Shown here in pieces: positions 1 to 6,124 of a DNA stretch of 15,835 nucleotides. Both the position numbers and the translations under genes were made by a program. The stretch is from UBA7803 sp041608775 (GTDB taxonomy: Bacteria; Pseudomonadota; Gammaproteobacteria; Pseudomonadales; Azotimanducaceae). Where the stretch lies: contig JBFISC010000060.1 of the NCBI GenBank assembly GCA_041608775.1, forward strand, positions 1 through 15,835. Direction: 5' to 3'. Numbering within the stretch: the first letter of the stretch is position 1; every line of letters starts with the position of its first letter. The notes beneath the pieces are model-generated. The model saw only the letters and a list, made by a program, of their open reading frames with translations. It was not told where the DNA came from and ran no database searches.

Positions 1-689
1 CCGGCGAGGACTTTCGGCAAATGGGAGGGCGGTAGCGCCATTAGCAACTCGTCTTCCATCACACCGCCGTAACGGCGCTCGGCAAAACACGGTATCGACA
101 GGCTGGGCTCGCCGGTGGCCAGCGCCCGGCCCCACGAATCGGCACAGGAGCTCTCGCCAACGCAGCCCCACTCGAGTTTCTTGTAACCCGTCCACTGCAG
201 GCCGTTGATGAACAGGATCATCTGCGCCGGCGTGGCGTAGATCAGGCAGATGTCCGGCGGATCCAGGCGACCGCTGGCCAGCGGGCTCACCGCCATGGCC
301 TCGTACTTCCCGAACGGCACCACGTCCATGGCCTGCTGGTGGGCGCCAGCGTCGGTGAGGCCCTCGTACCACACGCCCGCCATGCGTTCGCCCGATAACC
401 ACTCGGGGCTGCGCGGGTGCAGGCCGATCACCGTGCTGCACTGGGCGCCCACCAGGTCTTCGGCGGTTATGCCGACGGTCCAGCCGTTGCGGGCCGCCTG
501 GCCGACGATCTGATCGGTGGTATGGATGGCCGAGGGCCGGCGAATCCGCGGTATAGCCTCCATCTCCGCCCGGGTCTGGAACAGCTTCATGCCGATGGGC
601 GTGGTGCGCAGCCGCAGCAGCCAGTTCAGTCGGTCCACCAGGTCGTTCCAGTCGTAACTGGTCTGATCCGAGGCGATCATCTCGCTCAT
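1..689 (-). CDS. DUF169 family protein (3' end beyond window)
   Basis: I read 229 codons from an ATG at 689 to the left edge with no stop, so the C-terminus is missing. The product looks like the uncharacterised DUF169 (COG2043) family of soluble proteins, whose biochemical role is not established. Visible landmarks are an N-terminal helical stretch (about residues 12-45, with LNWLLRLRTTPIGMKLF), then QCSTVIGLHPRSPEW (83-97), YATPAQMILFINGLQW (151-166) and WGCVGESSCADSWG (174-187). Four cysteines (84, 176, 182, 201) lie in or near these blocks, so a cofactor or metal site is possible, but that is inference. The start is firm: the ATG overlaps the hydrolase stop in a CTATGA arrangement, with a GGAGAG-like site inside the upstream gene, so translation is probably coupled. 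It is the last visible gene of the crotonase-hydrolase operon. Family call by eye. Confidence 0.8.
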   Translation of the reverse strand, partial: MSEMIASDQTSYDWNDLVDRLNWLLRLRTTPIGMKLFQTRAEMEAIPRIRRPSAIHTTDQIVGQAARNGWTVGITAEDLVGAQCSTVIGLHPRSPEWLSGERMAGVWYEGLTDAGAHQQAMDVVPFGKYEAMAVSPLASGRLDPPDICLIYATPAQMILFINGLQWTGYKKLEWGCVGESSCADSWGRALATGEPSLSIPCFAERRYGGVMEDELLMALPPSHLPKVLA

Positions 690-1585
690 AGCGTTCTCTC
701 CAGGAACTCGGCGACGACCCGGGTCAGGGTCTCGCACTGGTCGAAGTGCACCATGTGGCCGGCATCGGCGATGGCAACGTGCTCGGCGTTCGGAAACTGG
801 GCGACCCGGGCTTCAAGCTCACCGGGCGCGAACTCGCCGTCCCACTCCACCGGCATCTGGGCGCGCCAGTACTCGGCGGCCAGATCGCCGCTGACGATCA
901 GCGTCGGGCAATACAGGTGGCGCCAATAGCGCTCGGTGTCCTCCCGGCGAACGCCGAGGAAGACGCTCTGGACCCTCGGATCAAAGGCCCACTCCAGCTC
1001 GCCGGCCGCGTTGCGCCGGGTGGCAAGGGTGGCCAGCTGCCGGGCACGCTCCGGATCGAGGCGCGGGTTGTTGGCCAGCAGCCGCTCGGCGGCGAACTCC
1101 ACCCCGGGCAGCGGCCGCTGTCGGGCCGGCATGTCGAGCACCGTCAGCAGGCGCTGACCGTGATCGACGATCTGCCGGGCGTCGTCGTCCTCGCCGGGAC
1201 GCGCCGGCGGCCCGAGGCCTTCCACCAGAATTGCGGCGCGGGCCCGCTCCGGGAACGCGGCGCCGTAGCGGGCCACGATCTGCCCGCCCAGGCTGTGGCC
1301 GAACAGGATCGCCGGGCCGACGCCCAGATGATCGGAGAGGCGGTAGAGATCGTGCAGAAAGTGGTCGATGGCATAGGCGCCGGGTCGGTCGCTGTCGCCG
1401 TGGCCGCGCAGCTCCGGCAGGACTACCCGGAAACGGCCGGCCAGTGCCTCGGCCACCGGCAGCAGGCTCCAGGCGACGTCGCGCATACCGTGGAGCATCA
1501 GCAGCGGCTCGCCGTCAGCGGGACCGAACTCGAGCCAGGACAGCCCGAGGCCGTTGAGCGTCGCGCGGTCGCGGCGTGGCGTCAC
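686..1585 (-). CDS. alpha/beta hydrolase
   Basis: This is a cytoplasmic alpha/beta-hydrolase-fold enzyme of 299 residues, a normal single-domain length. The oxyanion-hole motif LMLHGM is at 29-34, the nucleophile elbow GHSLGG at 96-101 (Ser98), the likely acidic residue is Asp234 in VSGD, and the catalytic His277 is in DAGHMVHF. An all-helical cap fills roughly 125-220. The substrate cannot be told; esters, lactones or C-C bonds are all possible for the fold. The open frame continues upstream to 1852, but that part lies over the crotonase gene and reads as low-complexity Arg/Ala/Gly. I therefore start at the GTG at 1585, five bases after the crotonase stop, preceded by a GGAGGGGG ribosome-binding site. 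The stop overlaps the DUF169 start. It is the middle gene of a three-gene acyl-CoA/ester operon. Confidence 0.9.
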   Translation of the reverse strand: MTPRRDRATLNGLGLSWLEFGPADGEPLLMLHGMRDVAWSLLPVAEALAGRFRVVLPELRGHGDSDRPGAYAIDHFLHDLYRLSDHLGVGPAILFGHSLGGQIVARYGAAFPERARAAILVEGLGPPARPGEDDDARQIVDHGQRLLTVLDMPARQRPLPGVEFAAERLLANNPRLDPERARQLATLATRRNAAGELEWAFDPRVQSVFLGVRREDTERYWRHLYCPTLIVSGDLAAEYWRAQMPVEWDGEFAPGELEARVAQFPNAEHVAIADAGHMVHFDQCETLTRVVAEFLERTL

Positions 1586-1590
1586 TGGTG

Positions 1591-2451
1591 TCAGGTCCCC
1601 CTCCGGCGGCCCTGCACGCGCTTGAACGCCGGCGGCCGCTTCTCGATGAAAGAGCGCACCCCTTCGCGGAAATCGTCGCGCTTCAGGCTCTCTGCCATCC
1701 AGGCGTTGGTCTCCTGCATCGCTTCGCCTAGCGGCATGTTCAGGTGCCGGTACACCTGGGCTTTCATCTGCTGCAGCGACGTCGGCGAGGCCGTGGCCGC
1801 CAGGGTCTTCACGTAGGCCACGGCTTCGTCGAGGCTGGTGCCGGGCTCGCACAGGCGCTCGGCGAGACCCAGCCGGGCTGCTTCCTCCCCATCGAACTTG
1901 CGCGCGCTCCAGAGCAGGTCCAGGGCGCGGCCCGGACCGATCAGCCGTGGCAGGATCCAGCTCGCGCCGTGCTCGGCAATCAGCCCGCGTTGGGAGAACG
2001 CGGTGCTGAACTTCGCGCTGCGGTCGACGAAGCGCATGTCCGAGAGCAGCGCGAACACGAACCCGAGCCCCGCGCAGGCACCGTTCACGGCGGCGAAAAT
2101 CGGCTTGCGCACGCTCAGCAGATAGCCGTAGGTGACCTGAAAGTCGGGGCCCATGGCCGGATCCCCCGGCTGGGCCTTCAGCGCCGACAGGTCCTCGGGC
2201 TCGCCACCCGGGTCGCTGGACATGCTGTCCAGCGCGTTCATGTCCATGCCGGCGCAGAAGCCGCGCCCGGCACCCGTGAGCACGATGCCCACGACCCGCT
2301 CGTCCTCCTCCGCCGCTGCCAGCGCGTGGCGGATTTCCGCCAGCATGCGCACGGTGAACGCGTTGAGCGCATCCGGGCGGTTCATGGTGATCACCGCCAC
2401 CGGGTCGTCGACCCGGTAGACGATGTCCCGATAGTCAGCTGTCTGTGACAT
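1591..2451 (-). CDS. enoyl-CoA hydratase/isomerase family protein (crotonase fold)
   Basis: A 286-residue crotonase-superfamily protein acting on acyl-CoA thioesters. The two oxyanion-hole segments are clear: GAGRGFCAGMDMNAL (about 61-75) and NGACAGLGFVFALLSDMRF (starting near 120). They are followed by the family block RGLIAEHGASWILPRLIG and a C-terminal segment ending in DFREGVRSFIEKRPPAF. By eye, the two glutamates of classical enoyl-CoA hydratase (rat Glu144/Glu164 positions) are replaced by Val and Phe. A single Glu in IAEHG sits where PaaG-type isomerases have their acidic residue, so isomerase or another crotonase reaction is as likely as hydration. The start is the ATG at 2451, preceded by GAGGGG five bases away; longer in-frame sequence upstream runs over the divergent gene. 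First gene of the minus-strand operon with the hydrolase and DUF169 genes. Confidence 0.92.
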   Translation of the reverse strand: MSQTADYRDIVYRVDDPVAVITMNRPDALNAFTVRMLAEIRHALAAAEEDERVVGIVLTGAGRGFCAGMDMNALDSMSSDPGGEPEDLSALKAQPGDPAMGPDFQVTYGYLLSVRKPIFAAVNGACAGLGFVFALLSDMRFVDRSAKFSTAFSQRGLIAEHGASWILPRLIGPGRALDLLWSARKFDGEEAARLGLAERLCEPGTSLDEAVAYVKTLAATASPTSLQQMKAQVYRHLNMPLGEAMQETNAWMAESLKRDDFREGVRSFIEKRPPAFKRVQGRRRGT

Positions 2452-2580
2452 GGTCCCCTCACGTTCGAGAATACCTCGGCAATTTACCGCATCCGCCACG
2501 GCCGAAGCCATGGAGTATGGCCGGGCCCGGTCGGGCATCGGGTATGATGCGCGCGTGTCGACGAACTCCCCGGATGCTGT

Positions 2581-3333
2581 TTGAGCCGATCGTTGCTGGG
2601 ATTTCTCCTGTTCTGCCTGGTGCTGGCGGCAGCCACGGCCGGGGTCGTCTGGTACGTGGGGCCGAGCCTGGCAGCCATCGTCCTCGACGGTGATCGGCGT
2701 GAGAATCCCTACTACCTGTTGCAGCTGCTGCCCGCCGCCGCGGTGACCGGCGACGTCGGAGATCCGTCGTACCGGGCAAGGTTCGTGACCCTGGCGGCGG
2801 AAGACGATGCCGTGCTGTTGTGGCAGGGCGGGGAGGCGGACGTGGTCCAGGGTTCCGTTCTGCTCGATGTGGTCGCTGCCCAGGTGCTTGAGTTTCCCAG
2901 CGGCGCCGACCTGGTTCAGGTCCTCACCAGCACGGCCTACCGGGTGCTCGACCGCGGCCTGTCTCCGCGCCTGGTGCGTCATCTTGGTACCGGCACCGAA
3001 CCGCTGCCGTTGGCGCCGGACCTCGCCTCGGTGGTGGTGCTGTACCGGTTCGATGAAGCCGCCGGGGCGCTGCCGCTCGGCCGACCGGGTGAGGTCGGCT
3101 GGCTGCGGCTGGTGCCGGACTACGGCGGCAAGGTGCGCTGGGATGCGCCCATCAACGTGATCGGCAGCGACGAGTCGTGGAACCGGGTGCTGATGCTGCA
3201 GTTTCCCGACAGCGCGGCCGCGGAAGGCTGGCTCGCGGATCCGTTGACCGTCACCGAGCGCGCCATTGCTGCAAAGGACGTGGATGAGCTTACGGCGCTG
3301 GTGGTTCAGCCGGGCGCCTTCTCGCCGCGGTAG
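2581..3333 (+). CDS. membrane-anchored protein with duplicated DUF1330-like domain
   Basis: A 250-residue protein of unknown function. Residues 4-33 form one hydrophobic helix (SLLGFLLFCLVLAAATAGVV), either a membrane anchor or an uncleaved signal; no lipobox is visible. The remainder seems to contain two copies of a ferredoxin-like dimeric alpha/beta-barrel domain of the DUF1330 kind, at about 43-125 and 150-243. Corresponding blocks are LLDVVAAQVLEFPSGADLVQ with the following helix, and WNRVLMLQFPDSAAAEGWL with its helix. A single chain could thus form the pseudo-dimeric barrel. The start is a TTG, the only in-frame start codon after the TGA at 2545, with a weak GGA upstream. A TATGAT -10-like hexamer lies at 2543-2548, but I see no -35. 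The gene is divergent from the crotonase gene, and its last 28 bases overlap the convergent methyltransferase gene. The start is the least certain part. Confidence 0.78.
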   Translation: MSRSLLGFLLFCLVLAAATAGVVWYVGPSLAAIVLDGDRRENPYYLLQLLPAAAVTGDVGDPSYRARFVTLAAEDDAVLLWQGGEADVVQGSVLLDVVAAQVLEFPSGADLVQVLTSTAYRVLDRGLSPRLVRHLGTGTEPLPLAPDLASVVVLYRFDEAAGALPLGRPGEVGWLRLVPDYGGKVRWDAPINVIGSDESWNRVLMLQFPDSAAAEGWLADPLTVTERAIAAKDVDELTALVVQPGAFSPR

Positions 3334-3971
3334 AACACCCGCACGGTGCCGAATTCGTCGAACTCACCCAGGTTCGGGAAGGTGAGGGCGGGGAGCTCAC
3401 GGATCTGCCGGTAACGCGGATCCGGCAGCGTAGCGATCCGCGAGTCCGCGACCAGGGTCTCCGGCGCCAGCCGGGCGGCGTGTGCCAGTAGCGGCAGGTT
3501 GGCCCGGTCGTAGAGAACGTCCGCCATCAGAACCAGGTCATGGTCCGGTTCCAGCGCGCCGAGGTCCTCGGCCAACCCAACGGTCACTCCGTTCAGGGCC
3601 GCGTTTGCCGCGGTTGCTGCGAGGGCGTCCGGATCGTTGTCGCAGGCGATCACCCGGCCGGCGCCGGCGAGGGCGGCGGCTACCGCCACCACCCCGGAGC
3701 CCGAGCCCACGTCCACGACCCGGCGCCCGCGAGCCCAGCGCGGCTCGCCCAGCAGGATGCGGGCCAGCGCCAGCCCGCTGCCCCAGCACAGCGCCCAGTA
3801 CGCCGGTCGGGCGATTACGTCCCTGGCGACTTCGGGCGGCAGCGGGCCGAGGGGAAAGTCGGCGTTGATCAGCCCCAGGGTGATCTCCGGGCAGTCCGGC
3901 AGCGCGGTGGGCTCCACTCGAGCCATTGGCAGGGTGCTTTGCAGTCTGGACTGGAGCTCGGCGAGAGTCAC
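3306..3971 (-). CDS. class I SAM-dependent methyltransferase, ETF-beta lysine methyltransferase-like
   Basis: A 221-residue cytoplasmic Rossmann-fold methyltransferase. SAM-binding motif I is VVDVGSGSGVVAVAAA (85-100), the acidic loop is DNDP (111-114), and the post-motif block LVLMADVLYD (146-155) resembles the substrate-lysine region of the METTL20/ETFBKMT family. The preceding YWALCWGSGLALARILL (58-74) matches the family's pattern of a Trp-rich block before motif I. Known members trimethylate lysines on the beta subunit of electron-transfer flavoprotein, tuning its interaction with acyl-CoA dehydrogenases. The acyl-CoA dehydrogenase gene 1 kb away fits this, but the target here is inferred. 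The start is taken as the GTG at 3971; an ATG at 3926 (residue 16) is the alternative, and neither has a strong ribosome-binding site. The gene follows the small membrane-protein gene by 37 bases. Its 3' end overlaps the convergent gene by 28 bases. Confidence 0.82.
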   Translation of the reverse strand: MTLAELQSRLQSTLPMARVEPTALPDCPEITLGLINADFPLGPLPPEVARDVIARPAYWALCWGSGLALARILLGEPRWARGRRVVDVGSGSGVVAVAAALAGAGRVIACDNDPDALAATAANAALNGVTVGLAEDLGALEPDHDLVLMADVLYDRANLPLLAHAARLAPETLVADSRIATLPDPRYRQIRELPALTFPNLGEFDEFGTVRVFYRGEKAPG

Positions 3972-4008
3972 GGCCGCAGTCTACGGCAGACCGCGCGGTT
4001 CGTGGGGG

Positions 4009-4272
4009 TCAGAGCCGGGCGGTGTGGCGGCGAACCCAGAGCAGCCCGAGCACGCCCAGGCTCAGGATCACGAGCATGGATAGGGTCTGGGAGGCGGCAT
4101 CGTCAGTGCTCGCGGCCGGTGCCCGGATCGGGCCATCCGCTGGCAGGGGGACGGCGATACTCCGGTTCGCGGCATCGGGACCAGGGCCGCGCTGCGCGTC
4201 GTCGGCAAGGCACGGTGCCGCCAGCGTGAGCAGCGCGCTCAGAATCAGTGCTCTGAAGCCGCCTGATGCCAT
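4009..4272 (-). CDS. small exported two-helix membrane protein
   Basis: I do not recognise this 87-residue product. It has a convincing signal peptide, with hydrophobic ALILSALLTLAAPCLA at about 8-23 and likely cleavage before Asp-Asp. A 35-40 residue Pro/Ala/Asp-rich linker follows, then one C-terminal membrane helix SMLVILSLGVLGLLWV (about 64-79) ending in Arg-Arg-His. This topology recalls sorting-signal tails, but there is no Pro-Glu-Pro or similar motif, so a simple tail-anchored envelope protein is more likely. The ATG at 4272 lacks an obvious ribosome-binding site, which lowers confidence. It lies 37 bases upstream of the methyltransferase gene on the same strand and is divergent from the DUF1579-like gene. 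No competing gene occupies this stretch. Confidence 0.6.
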   Translation of the reverse strand: MASGGFRALILSALLTLAAPCLADDAQRGPGPDAANRSIAVPLPADGPIRAPAASTDDAASQTLSMLVILSLGVLGLLWVRRHTARL

Positions 4273-4330
4273 GTGGACGACCGCGTACCATTCGATGTCT
4301 GTTTTTCAGGGTAAGGGGGGCGGCGGACAC

Positions 4331-4855
4331 ATGCATGGACTCCAATGTAACCGGTGTAAATGGATGGTAACGGTCCTCGGCCTGCTGCTGGCCGGCGGGT
4401 CCACGGCCGGGGCGGCCGAGCCCGTCTGCGACGCAGCCGGGTTCCGGGCCTTCGACTTCTGGGTCGGCGAGTGGACGGTCACCCTGCCCGACGGCCGCGC
4501 GGCGGGCAGCAACCGGATCGAACGACGCCAGGGCGGTTGCCTGCTGCACGAGCAGTGGCAGGGCGCCGCAGGCGGTACCGGGACGAGCATGAACGTCTAC
4601 GACCCGGCTGCAGGGCTGTGGCGTCAGCTCTGGGTGTCGCCGGGCACGCTGATCGAAATTGCCGGCAACCTCGAGGATGGCAGCATGGTGCTGGAAGGGA
4701 CCATCACCTACCTCGCTGACGCGAGAACGAAGGCGTTCCGCGGCACCTGGACGCCGCTGCCGGATGGCCGGGTCCGCCAGGTCTTCGAGGAGGCAGGGGA
4801 GGACGCTGCCTGGCAGCCCTGGTTCGAGGGGATCTACGCGCCGGTGGCGCGCTGA
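4331..4855 (+). CDS. exported DUF1579-like protein
   Basis: A 174-residue protein with an N-terminal signal peptide: hydrophobic core MVTVLGLLLAGGSTAG at 12-27, probable cleavage after Ala-Ala near 29. The mature part is a single domain of the DUF1579-like kind, expected to be a lipocalin-like beta-barrel. Landmarks are FDFWVGEWTVTLPDGRAAG (41-59), GGCLLHEQWQGAAGGTGTS (68-86), NVYDPAAGLWRQLWV (88-102) and GTWTPLPDGRVRQVFE (138-153). The family has no established function; binding of a small hydrophobic ligand is a guess. The start is the ATG at 4331 in the G-rich leader; Met12 (4364) would also leave a usable signal peptide. The frame is open further upstream, but that sequence overlaps the divergent small membrane-protein gene and has no coding character. 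Confidence 0.8.
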   Translation: MHGLQCNRCKWMVTVLGLLLAGGSTAGAAEPVCDAAGFRAFDFWVGEWTVTLPDGRAAGSNRIERRQGGCLLHEQWQGAAGGTGTSMNVYDPAAGLWRQLWVSPGTLIEIAGNLEDGSMVLEGTITYLADARTKAFRGTWTPLPDGRVRQVFEEAGEDAAWQPWFEGIYAPVAR

Positions 4856-4896
4856 GACGGCGGGGCGGTCGCGGCCACGCGCGGAGGGTGGCGGGG

Positions 4897-4925
4897 TCGA
4901 CATCAGACGGTGCATTTGCTTTCAT
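4897..4925 (+). promoter_or_regulatory. candidate sigma70-type promoter for the acyl-CoA dehydrogenase gene
   Basis: TCGACA (4897-4902, five of six matches to the -35 consensus) is separated by 17 bases from TTTCAT (4920-4925, four of six matches to -10). Transcription would begin near 4932, 23 bases before the ATG, leaving room for the AGGGGG ribosome-binding site. Found by eye only. Confidence 0.4.
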
Positions 4926-4954
4926 CCCCGGCTGGCTTTTTCAGGGGGAACGCC

Positions 4955-6100
4955 ATGGCCATGATTCTCAATGAAGAGCAGAACATGCTCAAAGACAGCG
5001 CCAAGGACTTCTGTGCCGCGAGCGCGCCCATCGCCCAGCTGCGCAAGCTCCGGGACTCGGACGACCCGGATGCGTTCGACCGCGGCACCTGGAAATCCAT
5101 GGTGGAACTCGGCTGGTCCGGCATCCCCTGGCCGGAGGATTTCGGCGGTCTCGACTTCGGTTACAAGGGTCTCGGGGTTGTCACCGAGGAGACCGGCCGG
5201 ACCCTGACGGCGAGCCCGCTGCTGGCGACCGTATGGGTCGGTGGCACCATCATCAACCTCGGCGGCAGCGACGATCAGAAGTCAGAGCTGCTGCCTGCAG
5301 TGGCCGGTGGTGAGCTTCTGCTCGCGCTGGCGCTGGAAGAGTCGCACCGTCATGATCCCTATGGCGTGGCCACCACGGCGAAGAAGACCGACGCCGGCTT
5401 CGAGATCAAGGGCAGCAAGACCTTCGTTCTGGACGGCAACTCGGCCGACAGGCTGATCGTGGTCGCGCGCACCAGCGGCAAGCCCGGCGACCGCAAGGGC
5501 CTGACCCTGCTGCTGGTGGATCGCGACGCCAAGGGCGTGAAGATCACCCGCACCAAGATGGCGGATTCCCGCAACGTGGCCAACATCGAGTTTAAGGGCG
5601 TCAAGGTCGGCAAGAAGGCGGTGATCGGCAAGCTCAACAAGGGCGCCGACGTGCTCGATCCGGCTTTGGACATCGCCCGGATCGGCCTGTGCGCAGAAAT
5701 GCTCGGGAGCCTGCAGGAGTGCTTCGAGCGCACGATCCAGTACCTGAAGGAACGGGAGCAGTTCGGCGTGCCGATCGGCTCCTTTCAGGCGCTGAAGCAT
5801 CGTGCCGCGGACATGTTCTGCGAGGTCGAGCTGTCGAAGTCCTGCGTGCTGGAAGCGCTGACCGCGCTGGACGAGGGACGCGACGAGAAAGAGGTCGCCC
5901 GGCTCGCCAGTCTGGCCAAGGCGAAGGTCGGAGAGACTTTCAACCGCGTGTCCCGGGAAGGCATTCAGATGCACGGCGGCATCGGCATGACCGACGAGTT
6001 CGACATCGGATTCTTCCTGAAGCGCGCGGCGGTCGCCGAGCAGACCTTCGGCGACGTGAACTTCCATCGCAACCGGTACGGCGAGCTCGAGGGGTACTGA
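4955..6100 (+). CDS. acyl-CoA dehydrogenase family protein
   Basis: A 381-residue flavoprotein of the acyl-CoA dehydrogenase superfamily, which oxidises acyl-CoA at the alpha-beta bond and passes electrons to ETF. The order is N-terminal helical domain (1-120), beta domain with ALALEESHRHDPYG (124-137) and IKGSKTFVLDG (151-161), and C-terminal helical domain with the signature YLKEREQFGVPIGSFQALKH (263-282) and QMHGGIGMTDE (338-348). The usual catalytic glutamate of medium-chain enzymes lies in a Y-E-G-T motif after this block. Here the corresponding stretch reads TFGDVNFH (364-371) with no Glu, as in the non-catalytic or partner subunits of some heteromeric enzymes; by-eye alignment. The start is the ATG at 4955 with AGGGGG six to seven bases upstream. 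It appears monocistronic, and its 3' end faces fumC across 24 bases. Confidence 0.93.
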   Translation: MAMILNEEQNMLKDSAKDFCAASAPIAQLRKLRDSDDPDAFDRGTWKSMVELGWSGIPWPEDFGGLDFGYKGLGVVTEETGRTLTASPLLATVWVGGTIINLGGSDDQKSELLPAVAGGELLLALALEESHRHDPYGVATTAKKTDAGFEIKGSKTFVLDGNSADRLIVVARTSGKPGDRKGLTLLLVDRDAKGVKITRTKMADSRNVANIEFKGVKVGKKAVIGKLNKGADVLDPALDIARIGLCAEMLGSLQECFERTIQYLKEREQFGVPIGSFQALKHRAADMFCEVELSKSCVLEALTALDEGRDEKEVARLASLAKAKVGETFNRVSREGIQMHGGIGMTDEFDIGFFLKRAAVAEQTFGDVNFHRNRYGELEGY

Positions 6101-6101
6101 C

Positions 6102-6119
6102 CGCCGGCTGGAACCGGCG
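6102..6119. terminator. candidate bidirectional hairpin between convergent genes
   Basis: A perfect 6-base-pair stem, CGCCGG / CCGGCG, with a six-base loop fills the 24-base gap between the acyl-CoA dehydrogenase and fumC stop codons. There is no T-tract on either side, so it is at best a weak intrinsic terminator or 3'-end stabiliser. Confidence 0.35.
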
Positions 6120-6124
6120 CTGCC

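Noticed and set aside
686..1852. Longer 388-residue form of the alpha/beta hydrolase
   Set aside because: The extra 89 residues overlap the crotonase gene and look non-coding, while a GTG with a strong ribosome-binding site sits directly after the crotonase stop.
4009..4272. PEP-CTERM/exosortase substrate
   Set aside because: The tail helix and arginines fit loosely, but no Pro-Glu-Pro or related motif precedes the helix.
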